The position numbers and the translations under genes were made by a program. The notes beneath the pieces were generated by a model. That model did no database searches, had not been told where the DNA came from, and was given only the letters and a program-made list of their open reading frames with translations. DNA of 21,681 nucleotides from Acidobacteriota bacterium (GTDB lineage: Bacteria > Acidobacteriota > Terriglobia > Acidiferrales > UBA7541): positions 1 to 21,681 of the forward strand of contig PMOP01000317.1 in the NCBI GenBank assembly GCA_003161495.1, read 5' to 3'. This document shows, piece after piece, positions 8,567-15,281 of the stretch (positions are counted from its first letter, which is position 1; every line of letters begins with the position of its first letter).

Positions 8567-9679
8567 CTAAATCGCGACTGAGGACTGCAAGCCCTGAATC
8601 TGAACCAGATGAGAAGAGCTGAACGATGCCGCTCTCCTTTTCTTTAAATTTTCGGATGGAATCCCGGTCCGCGCATATGATTTTTCGCAATCTTGGGAGG
8701 AAGGTCCGCGCATATTTCCTTCCAAGTAGGCCAGCCCCGGGCAGCGCGTGCAAGTCCCCCCATGGGTGCACACGGAACAGGACGGCATATCTCGCAATGT
8801 GATCGAGCGTACCTCATTAAGCTCGGGAGAATTTCGCCAAATATCCACGAACCTTGTGCTCCGCACGTTGCCGCTCGGAAGAGGAAACTGCACGCAGGGG
8901 TAAACGTCTCCGTAAGGAGAAACATAGCAGGCCGTGTGCCCGGCGCTACAGGGCAGCATATCCAGGTCAGATTCGTTCGGGCCCTTGGGAGGAGCGCAAA
9001 ATTCCTCAACGTTTCCGACGAGGCCTTCATTGCGAAAGACTTCGCGCAGCGCGGCCTCATCCACATTCAAATTCAGAATCCCTCTGTCTCCATCCATCAT
9101 TGGCGTGACCGTGGGATCCAGCATGAATTGTGCGCCCAACTCGGCGGCGAGCGCCTTCACCCCCTCGTAATCGCTCGCGTTTTTCACCATCAACACATTG
9201 GCGATGATGACGTGTATGCCATGCGCCCGCAACCGGCGTATGGCTTCGATCGAATCCGCAAGCGACCCCGGCAACTTCGTAATGGCATCATGCACGTCGG
9301 GAATATGTGAATAAATGCTGATTTGAACCGATTCCACGCCCAGGGCCTTGATGCGATCCGCCTCGTTGCTCCGAATCAAAATTCCGTTGGTCTTGAGCTT
9401 GATGCAAAAAGTCCTCTTGCGAGCATGCTCGAGGATTTCGAAGAAATCCCGGCGCATCATAATTTCGCCGCCGCTGATCGTGAGGTAGAAAACGCCGGCA
9501 TCCGCCATCTGATCGAGAAGGTCCTTGATTTCGACTGTGGTCATTTCGCCGTGGTCGTGGTGATCCAGATAGCAATGGATGCAGCGCTCATTGCAACGGT
9601 AGGTCAAATCCAGGTGCACGCTCAGCGGGATGTTCAGCTTGAGCGCCTTAGTAACCATTTCCCCAATCAATGCGCTCAT
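8567..9679 (-). CDS. Radical SAM/SPASM peptide-modifying enzyme
   Basis: Radical SAM protein expected to modify a ribosomal peptide delivered by the adjacent PqqD-like chaperone. The N-terminal radical SAM motif is C29-x3-C33-x2-C36 (RCNERCIHCY); TISGGE at 68-72 is the SAM-binding GGE motif and KLKTNGI follows. A SPASM-type C-terminal region holds Cys244, 251, 262, 301, 304, 310, 313 and 331, enough for two auxiliary Fe-S clusters; CSVCTHGGTCTRCPG resembles PqqE/AnSME-like SPASM loops. Length 370 is normal. Its ATG overlaps the PqqD-like stop (ATGA), and AAGGTG lies 6 nt upstream. Thioether or C-C crosslink formation at the precursor's Cys residues is a reasonable inference, not something the sequence proves. 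The tail after 345 is Ser-rich and not conserved-looking. Confidence 0.92.
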   Translation of the reverse strand: MSALIGEMVTKALKLNIPLSVHLDLTYRCNERCIHCYLDHHDHGEMTTVEIKDLLDQMADAGVFYLTISGGEIMMRRDFFEILEHARKRTFCIKLKTNGILIRSNEADRIKALGVESVQISIYSHIPDVHDAITKLPGSLADSIEAIRRLRAHGIHVIIANVLMVKNASDYEGVKALAAELGAQFMLDPTVTPMMDGDRGILNLNVDEAALREVFRNEGLVGNVEEFCAPPKGPNESDLDMLPCSAGHTACYVSPYGDVYPCVQFPLPSGNVRSTRFVDIWRNSPELNEVRSITLRDMPSCSVCTHGGTCTRCPGLAYLEGNMRGPSSQDCEKSYARTGIPSENLKKRRAASFSSSHLVQIQGLQSSVAI

Positions 9680-9996
9680 GGATTCACCTTGGGAAATTCG
9701 GAGGGCTGGGCAACGGGCCTATCTGAAAGCAGCATAAGGCCATGACCCGCAAGTTGTTTCACCAGGACTTCGGCATCCTTTAATGCGACTTCCGGAGAAA
9801 CATCGTACTGCGTGCAAACTTTGTTTTTAACGATTTCCTCAAGCGGGGTTAGTCCGTCGGCAGACTCCCAGATGAGCGTAGCGACTTCGTCCAATGTAAA
9901 CAAGGTGGAGTCGCTGGCAGACATAACCATGGTTTCATTCCCCAAGACTCGCGCAGCAATCATGTTGCTTCGAGCTACATAGGGTTTATCACTCAT
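9676..9996 (-). CDS. PqqD-like peptide chaperone (RiPP recognition element), HPr-rel-A type
   Basis: Small winged-helix protein that would bind the leader of a precursor peptide and present it to the radical SAM enzyme. From ATG 9996 it is 106 residues, a normal PqqD size. The PqqD pattern is visible: an early strand pair (ARVLGNETMVMSASDSTLFTLDEVATLIWE) resembling the usual 'hN.ta..iWel.dG' signature, then ADGLTPLEEIVKNKVCTQYDVSPEVALKDAEVLVKQL helices and a closing LLSD strand. ATG 9996 is preferred over ATG 10011 because it overlaps the kinase stop as ATGA and has GGGAG 8 nt upstream. Its own stop overlaps the radical SAM start in the same way. I associate it with the NCBI family named 'HPr-rel-A system PqqD family peptide chaperone' from its neighbours; no search was run. 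Confidence 0.85.
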   Translation of the reverse strand: MSDKPYVARSNMIAARVLGNETMVMSASDSTLFTLDEVATLIWESADGLTPLEEIVKNKVCTQYDVSPEVALKDAEVLVKQLAGHGLMLLSDRPVAQPSEFPKVNP

Positions 9997-10808
9997 TTGA
10001 TCAACTCCCATGCGCGCGCGTCAGGTACAAACGTCAGCCTCCGGATGGGCACTCGGCCAGCAAAATCGACCGCGGCTTCGAAAGCCAGTTTGACAAATTC
10101 AGGATCCCGCGCAAAGAAAAGAATATTTCTAAGCAGGGCGCGAACACCTTCCGTCCCAACAACAGGCTCGATTCTGTTCTCCGGGCCCTTGGCGAGCAGA
10201 TACACACATTCAATGGGCGCGCGCAGATTTTCTCCCACGCGTGCAAGCTCTCCATAAAAAGGCGTGCCCACGGCGAAATACCCGCCATCTTCTGGAATTA
10301 CATAGGAAATTTCGTCGGTAAGCAATGCGGCGTCCGGCGGCGCCAGCCGGGCTATCGTAGTCTTTCCCGCGCCTGACACGCCGGAAAAAATAAACGCTCG
10401 GCCATGGCGGATCGCACTCGAAGCGTGCACTAAAAAACCACCTTTTCTGGCCAGCAGCAGGGTGTGGACGATGCGCAGCACCGAATCAAGTGAATAGGAA
10501 TTAACAGTTTGTGTAATGTGTCCGTGCGCTGTAGTCGGATTGAATTCGGCGTGAAAATCACCGCGGTCCATCAACCAGCGACCGGAATTCCACGTCACCG
10601 TCAGATCTTTGTCGCCGAATTTGGTGCCCGGCGCGGCAAGCTCAATATCAAAATCGAAGGCAGTCTGTTTCGAATCTCCGATATATCCGGCATACCGTTC
10701 CATCAACAAGCGGATAAATACAGGGTTGTCACAATGCAGACAAATGGGAAGGCCACCAATTTCAACAACCACGCTGGAGCGCTGTGCCGCCGCGCTCAAG
10801 CCCGTCAT
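9993..10808 (-). CDS. HPr(Ser) kinase-related peptide kinase (HprK-rel-A type)
   Basis: P-loop kinase of the HprK C-terminal fold without the usual phosphorylase/N-terminal regulatory domain. Visible: HASS at 128-131, Walker A GVSGAGKTT (143-151), acidic LLTDEISYV (162-170) equivalent to the Walker B strand, and GTPFYGE (181-187), the substrate-loop region conserved in HprK-like proteins. Relatives in lasso-peptide clusters (ThcoK/PadeK type) phosphorylate the C-terminal Ser of the precursor; the peptide encoded two genes upstream ends in Ser, so that role is plausible here. ATG 10808 overlaps the peptidase stop as ATGA and has GGGAG 6 nt upstream. Length 271 is within range. An alternative is action on a carrier protein or sugar, as in the generic HprK-related group. 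Confidence 0.87.
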   Translation of the reverse strand: MTGLSAAAQRSSVVVEIGGLPICLHCDNPVFIRLLMERYAGYIGDSKQTAFDFDIELAAPGTKFGDKDLTVTWNSGRWLMDRGDFHAEFNPTTAHGHITQTVNSYSLDSVLRIVHTLLLARKGGFLVHASSAIRHGRAFIFSGVSGAGKTTIARLAPPDAALLTDEISYVIPEDGGYFAVGTPFYGELARVGENLRAPIECVYLLAKGPENRIEPVVGTEGVRALLRNILFFARDPEFVKLAFEAAVDFAGRVPIRRLTFVPDARAWELIK

Positions 10809-11341
10809 TTTACGCTCCCGGCAAATTGCTGACGCTCAATCGCCCCACCGAGTAGGGGAGCCGCATACCGTGCTTCTCCTTGGCGTAGCGGAGCAAGTCG
10901 CAAGTAGAGATACGTCGCGTGGTTAGAATTTCGAAAGAGTCTGACAATTATGCGTTCCCATGTACTGAGATCAAGGGTAGGCCGCCACTGACAATTGCCG
11001 CGCTCGATCGAAATCACCCTGCCCAACAGTTCACTGGAAGAAATCGGAGGATCATTATGCCGGAGCGAGTCGCCGCGAGTTATCAAATGGGAATTCTCGG
11101 GGCTGCCCTTGCATCCCACCACACGGTGCGCAAACATTCGCCCCTCGCGCGAGTACAACACAATCTCTCCGAGAGAAATTTCAGACACATTTGCGCGCTG
11201 AACGGAAATCAGATCGCCAGGAAGTACGTAAGGCACCATACTGGTACCGAAGACACGAAGACGAACATTCCCAAAGGTACGGACCACTTCGCCCGCCAGA
11301 CCGCACGCTATTACCGACTCAACTCGCTGCCGTGGGTTCAT
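10805..11341 (-). CDS. S24/S26-family (SipW-like) peptidase without membrane anchor
   Basis: Serine protease of the S26 signal-peptidase fold. FGTSMVPYVLPGD (31-43) carries the nucleophile Ser34, and AHRVVG (71-76) places His72 where the eubacterial general base Lys would sit. Asp91 or Asp97 in RGDSLRHND may complete a Ser-His-Asp set, as in SipW/ER-type signal peptidases. No N-terminal transmembrane segment is visible, so it is predicted cytosolic or peripheral, unlike true signal peptidases. It may cleave the leader of the precursor encoded 19 nt upstream, but that is inference. The ATG at 11341 is the only start after an in-frame stop 9 nt upstream; only a weak GGTGG lies 11 nt before it. 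The TGA overlaps the kinase ATG. The 178-residue length is typical for this compact subgroup. Confidence 0.8.
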   Translation of the reverse strand: MNPRQRVESVIACGLAGEVVRTFGNVRLRVFGTSMVPYVLPGDLISVQRANVSEISLGEIVLYSREGRMFAHRVVGCKGSPENSHLITRGDSLRHNDPPISSSELLGRVISIERGNCQWRPTLDLSTWERIIVRLFRNSNHATYLYLRLAPLRQGEARYAAPLLGGAIERQQFAGSVK

Positions 11342-11360
11342 AGATGCTCAAACCACCGAG

Positions 11361-11531
11361 CTATGATTTCGATGAGGCCACGCACTGGAACTGAGTGGAG
11401 GACACCTTTCCACACTGCAGCGCCGTCACTTCAAAAACAGATTCGAACCTGAAGGAAGGAGCTTTATATGGTTTCTTCGCACTCGAATCTGCTATTGCGC
11501 GCGCCTCATCTTCGTTTGGGTTCTTGTTCAA
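11361..11531 (-). CDS. Candidate RiPP precursor peptide (56 aa, TTG start)
   Basis: Short ORF that heads the peptide-modification cassette and ends 19 nt before the peptidase gene. The product has an acidic, Ala-rich N-terminus (NEDEARAIAD, 6-15). Then come KKPYKAPSFRFESVFEVTAL (19-38) and a putative core with C40-G41-K42 and C50, ending S53-S-K-S56. Y22-x-x-P25 is the YxxP leader motif recognised by PqqD-like recognition elements in lasso systems, with a hydrophobic residue at +5 (F27). Thr36 stands where the penultimate leader Thr of lasso precursors would be. Cys40 and Cys50 are candidate radical SAM targets, and Ser56 is a candidate kinase target. TTG 11531 is the only plausible start: an in-frame TAG lies 24 nt upstream, and AAGGGGGG sits 7 nt before it. 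It is unrelated to any protein I can name; function is inferred from context and motif. Confidence 0.72.
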   Translation of the reverse strand: MNKNPNEDEARAIADSSAKKPYKAPSFRFESVFEVTALQCGKVSSTQFQCVASSKS

Positions 11532-11538
11532 AGGTTCG

Positions 11539-11546
11539 CCCCCCTT
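11539..11546 (-). promoter_or_regulatory. Purine-rich ribosome binding site for the precursor's TTG start
   Basis: AAGGGGGG on the minus strand, with a 7-nt spacer to TTG 11531, imperfectly matches the anti-Shine-Dalgarno. TAGAAT at 11558-11553 just upstream resembles a -10 box, but no convincing -35 is seen and the resulting leader would be only about 15 nt. Confidence 0.45.
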
Positions 11547-11630
11547 GCTTTTATTCTATCCTAAATTCTGAAGCCTTAATGAATCTATTATTCGCCCCGC
11601 TCGGAGTGACATAAGCCAAGTCCAGTATTT

Positions 11631-11664
11631 GAAAAACGAGAAAGCCGGCCACCACTTGTTTTTC
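11631..11664 (-). terminator. Inverted repeat downstream of propeller gene 1
   Basis: GAAAAACGAG (11631-11640) and CTTGTTTTTC (11655-11664) pair at 9 of 10 positions around a 14-nt GC-rich loop. Read on the minus strand it begins 23 nt after the stop of the 920-residue protein and ends in a GTTTTTC arm, so it could end that transcript before the peptide cassette. The stem is AT-rich, so the call is weak. Confidence 0.4.
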
Positions 11665-11687
11665 ATACATGTTTCATAGCCACGATG

Positions 11688-14450
11688 CTAGTGTAAACCC
11701 GCTTGGGTCATTTTGACGGCAGAGTTCGTTGCACCCGTCCCGCTCAGAGTGCCGAAATAAATGCTGGCCTCGCCAGCACCGGTGCCGACATTATCAATGA
11801 CGATCCCGCTGGTACCAGTGGCTTCCGGGGCCGTAGTCTGGCCGTTGCTGGCGCTTTGGTACGTCCAAATCATGGCGGCATCCCCGCCGCCCGCAAGGTG
11901 GCCGGTCGGGCTCCAAGCGAAGCTGATTAGAGTGTTGCTGATGGTTACGCTGTTACCAGCCGCTCCGCTGTTGGAGCCGGCGCCACTGATCGTAAGGAAC
12001 GTGTTGCCGGCGTTATAGCTTAGGGAAATCCCAGCAGTGGTTTGCTCCGCCGGTGTGATAGCCGCTGCGATGTTTGCGGCCAACGTGGCTGTGCTGACAG
12101 TGGCCGCTCCCGCCCAGTATTGAAAGTTCGGGGCAGTATTCGAGCCGTCCGTGGCGAGTGTGCCAGTGCCTGCGCCAAGAGTGGTCGAGGCGTTCGCAGC
12201 TCCATTGATGTGCATGGCGGCTGTGCTGCTGGTTTTCAGGACATCCGCATTCGCTCCCGTGCCCGGCGTTTTGGCCGTAATGATAACTATGTCGATGGCC
12301 CCGGCCGCCGCTGTGACGGTCGGGTCGGCGCCAACGCACGCGTTAAAACAAGAAGTGCCGTTGATAGCGTTAATCAAATTCGTCTGGTCAGTTGCCAGAG
12401 TGGCCGAACGCGCAATACAGTTCTCACCGGGGGTACAATTGCCCAGGGTAGTCCGCCAATCATACACTCTGCCATTGATGGTAATTGTTGAGCCACCGGG
12501 TGGCTCCGAATTTATGAAGATCGGGCTGCTCGCAGCCGTCGGCGCGCTGGCCGTCAGGGTCAATGTTCCGATCGTTACGGTAGCGCCGCCGACCGCGCTA
12601 TTCGCGGAGACGGTTCCGACAGCGCTGGCATTTGTGATGGTGCCATCCGTCGTTGATCCCACTCCCGTGGTCCAAACCGGCGTGGTCGTGCCACTCGTCC
12701 CTCCGACTACAAGACATCCGCCTCCAGTACACTGTTGGAGCTGTCCCTGCGTGTCCACGACCACGCTAGTTGACGTGTAAGTCGAAGATGGCGTCCAAGG
12801 GCCGATCGTCGGGGCTGTGCTGGTGATGTTAAAGCTCATGACGCAGCCCCCTGCACCTGTTCCTGCGCCACACGAAGTGGCCGAAACTCCCGCGAAGAGC
12901 CAATCCGTGGCCGTGCCGCTTGAATTAAAGAATTCGGTGAGCGGAGAGCATCCTACATTGCCACTGGCGAGAACCGGTCCAACCGCTGCTGTACCCAGAA
13001 CGGGTCCGCTGGAGTAAGTGATCGGGATTTTGTACAGGGTGGGATTTCCTCCAGCATTCCCACAAACATAAAGGTTTCCAGCCGGCTGTGTTTGAATCGA
13101 TGAGGTATAGTAAATATTGTCGAAGGCGCCGCCATACAGCGGGATCGTGGTGCTGCCGCTTCCAACGGTAACGGTCGAAGAACCCGTACTGCCGCTTGTG
13201 AAATTCCCAGTCGCGATATTGAAAACGAAGACCGCGCTCGCCGTCCCGGCCGTGTTATCCCCAACAAAAACATAAACGGTCTCGGAGACGGGATCCACGA
13301 TCGGAGGTTCCACAATACCTGTCCCACTGCCCAATTGTCCGGACTGCGTGACGACGCCCGTTGCGCTGACGGAGTACAGGTATCCCTGCGAGTCCCCAAC
13401 ATAAACTTTCGCTGATTTGAAATCGTGAACCGGGGCGGTAAGAATCTTGCCCGACTGAGTGGAAACGGTAACGGGCCATCCTCCGGTGGTCACTTCGGCG
13501 GGCGCGGCATTGAAAACCGGCGTGAACTTGTGAAGTTTTCCGCTGTCGTCACCAACGTATGCAACGTCGCTGGAATAATCGTAAAAAGGTGATGAGCGAG
13601 TGACACTCGCTCCTCCGTTCAGGATCACGGCCGCATCGGAAGCGGTGTTTCCTGTCCCAGGCGCGACTGGAGCGAGAACGGTCCCATTGCTTCCGCCGGT
13701 CCCCGCGCCCTTAAGCACGTGGAACTTGGAACCGCCCGATATGCTCTCCACGTACGCAACCTGACCGACGCTGGGCCCAAGAACTGGGGAGGTTTGGACT
13801 GTTCCAGTACCGACGAAGTAAGAGAACAGCACTGTAGGCGCGGTCAGAACTGCACAGAAGCCGGTGCCTCCCGCGTTTACATACAGGTTCTTAAAGCCGA
13901 CGATATTCGGCTGGCTTCCTGAGACGCCGGCTTTGTTTACCGGGAAGACGACGTAGTCACTACAACTCGGCGCACTCGTGGTGCTGAACGTCCACTTTGC
14001 AGGGTACATTCCCGGCGCAACTCCGGCACCGCCGAGTGTTGCGCTCCAATCCCGTCCAAGAGGCTCCTTTTGCTGTTCGTCATTCTTATTGTCTTTGTGC
14101 GGATGCTCACCGCGCTTGTGCCGCTGGTGAGCGAAGCGCGGATCGGTGACGGTTTTGTACCAGGTGTCGAAGGAACCTCTTCCCGACGCCTCGCTAAGGG
14201 TGCCTGGGTCGGAGAACACCACGTGGTGGTGACTCCAGTCCTCAGGGTAGCCGTCGTCGGTTCCTCTCTGCGCGAAGGAAGGAATCGAAACAATAGCAGC
14301 CACTACAGCCACACCCGCGAGTCGAAGGACTGGTTTCATCATCCCGCGCAGCCCAGGCGGAACGTCGGAGCGTGTGTATTCCGTGCTTAATTTGGAAATC
14401 TCACGTAGAACCTGGGCAACCCAGTATCGCCAAGCGCGATTCGATTTCAT
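11688..14450 (-). CDS. Exported beta-propeller-like protein, paralogue 1 (920 aa, with insertion)
   Basis: Large secreted Gly/Ser/Thr-rich protein of unknown function; one of three paralogues in the window. Hydrophobic residues 41-59 (VLRLAGVAVVAAIVSIPSF) followed by AQ look like a signal peptide core set behind an unusually long 40-residue N-region. The N-terminus MKSNRAWRYWVAQVL matches that of paralogue 2, and GGGAGGAG lies 5 nt upstream of ATG 14450, so this start is firm. Order: DWSHHHVVFS (71-80), a His/Lys/Asp-rich linker (107-130), RDWSATLGG (133-141), MYPAKWTFS (148-156), then repeated strands of the type SSDVAYVGDDSGKLHKF (293-309) and SAKVYVGDSQGYLYSV (346-361), typical of PQQ-like propeller blades. 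GGCVMSF (535-540) and GTSGIVID (879-886) flank an extra block absent from the paralogues. It ends with VKMTQAGLH. No catalytic residues are recognisable; a surface role is inferred. Confidence 0.85.
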   Translation of the reverse strand: MKSNRAWRYWVAQVLREISKLSTEYTRSDVPPGLRGMMKPVLRLAGVAVVAAIVSIPSFAQRGTDDGYPEDWSHHHVVFSDPGTLSEASGRGSFDTWYKTVTDPRFAHQRHKRGEHPHKDNKNDEQQKEPLGRDWSATLGGAGVAPGMYPAKWTFSTTSAPSCSDYVVFPVNKAGVSGSQPNIVGFKNLYVNAGGTGFCAVLTAPTVLFSYFVGTGTVQTSPVLGPSVGQVAYVESISGGSKFHVLKGAGTGGSNGTVLAPVAPGTGNTASDAAVILNGGASVTRSSPFYDYSSDVAYVGDDSGKLHKFTPVFNAAPAEVTTGGWPVTVSTQSGKILTAPVHDFKSAKVYVGDSQGYLYSVSATGVVTQSGQLGSGTGIVEPPIVDPVSETVYVFVGDNTAGTASAVFVFNIATGNFTSGSTGSSTVTVGSGSTTIPLYGGAFDNIYYTSSIQTQPAGNLYVCGNAGGNPTLYKIPITYSSGPVLGTAAVGPVLASGNVGCSPLTEFFNSSGTATDWLFAGVSATSCGAGTGAGGCVMSFNITSTAPTIGPWTPSSTYTSTSVVVDTQGQLQQCTGGGCLVVGGTSGTTTPVWTTGVGSTTDGTITNASAVGTVSANSAVGGATVTIGTLTLTASAPTAASSPIFINSEPPGGSTITINGRVYDWRTTLGNCTPGENCIARSATLATDQTNLINAINGTSCFNACVGADPTVTAAAGAIDIVIITAKTPGTGANADVLKTSSTAAMHINGAANASTTLGAGTGTLATDGSNTAPNFQYWAGAATVSTATLAANIAAAITPAEQTTAGISLSYNAGNTFLTISGAGSNSGAAGNSVTISNTLISFAWSPTGHLAGGGDAAMIWTYQSASNGQTTAPEATGTSGIVIDNVGTGAGEASIYFGTLSGTGATNSAVKMTQAGLH
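11856..12815 (-). other. Insertion of about 320 residues in paralogue 1 with phage tail-fibre-like modules
   Basis: Residues about 546-865 have no counterpart in the two paralogues, where the equivalent motifs are joined by a short linker. The block begins with WTPSSTYTSTSVVVD (552-566) and reaches TTPVW and TTDGTITN, the 'W.p...Y..g..v' to 'tP.W....G.T.DG' pattern seen in phage tail-fibre and adhesin modules. Two further units follow, NLINAINGT...ITAKTPGTGANAD (691-736) and LAANIAAAI...SGAGSNSGAAGN (790-833), each of a 'lI.aIN ... i.lta...GtagN' form. They could be binding modules. The boundaries are estimates by eye. Confidence 0.5.
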
Positions 14451-14512
14451 TCAAACTCCTCCCACTAATTTCTATGATTGAAAAAAAAGGCCCATAAACA
14501 CACGAACCCCAC

Positions 14513-14535
14513 AGAATTCCTTTTTTGGGAATTCT
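14513..14535. repeat. Perfect 8-bp inverted repeat upstream of paralogue 1
   Basis: AGAATTCC (14513-14520) and GGAATTCT (14528-14535) are exact reverse complements around a TTTTTTG spacer, 63 nt upstream of the ATG at 14450. The position suits an operator or a 5' leader hairpin; no known regulator is matched. Confidence 0.45.
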
Positions 14536-14593
14536 AATGGCCCCACGCATTTGTTCTCGTTCTCTTTGGTTTCGCGATCTTTCAAAAATGATT

Positions 14594-14639
14594 TGTTTTT
14601 GAGTCCTGTTGCCTCGGGCTCAGACAGGATCAAAAAACA
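14594..14639. repeat. Long imperfect inverted repeat with T/A-tract arms
   Basis: Left arm 14594-14609 (TGTTTTTGAGTCCTGT) and right arm 14624-14639 (ACAGGATCAAAAAACA) are near-perfect complements, one shifted base apart. The 14-nt loop contains a nested GCC/GGC. It lies about 150 nt upstream of paralogue 1. A bidirectional terminator or a structured leader are both possible. Confidence 0.45.
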
Positions 14640-15187
14640 GTGCTAGATGGCGGCCTTTTTCCAGGACAAGCTGATCTCGACCAAATCAATGCCCTAACCC
14701 GTAAAACAGCCACTAACTAGCCTGTCTCCACATTCTGAGGCGAGTTTAGATATGCATATCCACCACGTCAATGCAGAGGTGTCGCATTGTTCCGCTAAAA
14801 TGTATTACTTTCCGAGTGTCTTACCTTTGTGTGCACCTGGCGCATACACCGGAATTACTTACACTGTGCTATATGAGCAGCGTCACCGTTTATCTGGACC
14901 TGGAGATTTCATGCACAAAACGCTGGAATGAGATTTCGGGTGAGAGAGAGTGGACACATTACCAACGAAAGCATTCAAGATTATTTATTAAGTTACGACA
15001 GAGAACAAAGAATTTAATTGTCAGTGGCGCTGGCGCCCTTTCGCTAACCTGCAGCAGAATGACAGACCACACGCAAAGCCCTCGTGCTCGACTTCAACCG
15101 AAGTAGCCTCCGTCTGCGACTCCCTTGAAGTGAAATCGGCCGGCGGCGTCCGTCTTCACCGGTTCTTCTGTCGCGAGCGCTGCGAGC

Positions 15188-15228
15188 AAAAGGCAGGAGC
15201 CCAACTTCGGCCATCGTCCCTCCTGCCT
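15188..15228 (-). terminator. Likely intrinsic terminator of propeller paralogue 2
   Basis: On the minus strand AGGCAGGAG (15228-15220) pairs perfectly with CTCCTGCCT (15199-15191) across a 20-nt loop, then TTTTGC follows. The hairpin starts 53 nt after the stop codon at 15282. The stem is 9 bp and GC-rich; the T-tract is short (4), so efficiency is uncertain. Confidence 0.6.
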
Positions 15229-15281
15229 AGGTAGGAAACAACAATCGCAACCGATCGATACTCAAGAGTTGCTCCCTGCTG

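Larger units (their letters stand above)
14451..15281. other. Intergenic region between propeller paralogues 1 and 2 (831 bp)
   Basis: No convincing gene is seen. It contains a ribosome binding site for paralogue 1 (14456-14463), an 8-bp inverted repeat (14513-14535), a longer imperfect hairpin (14594-14639) and a likely terminator for paralogue 2 (15188-15228). An open frame at 14771-15106 on the plus strand has a Cys/His/Arg-rich composition with no domain or ribosome binding site and is not accepted. About 15.0-15.18 kb shows nothing I recognise. Confidence 0.5.

Noticed and set aside
7253..11531. A classical lasso-peptide cluster
   Set aside because: The precursor motifs, PqqD, kinase and nucleotidyltransferase are suggestive, but no asparagine-synthetase-like cyclase or transglutaminase-type leader peptidase is present. 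A radical SAM enzyme and an S26-like peptidase are there instead.
11556..11666. Minus-strand 36-codon ORF beginning MKNKWWPAF as a second precursor
   Set aside because: No ribosome binding site, no leader motif, and it lies over the putative terminator of the upstream gene.
12042..12780. Plus-strand open frames opposite propeller paralogue 1
   Set aside because: Long antisense frames arise from the Gly/Ala/Thr-rich coding bias; no supporting signals.
14771..15106. Plus-strand 111-codon ORF in the intergenic region
   Set aside because: No ribosome binding site, odd composition, no recognisable domain; chance frame.
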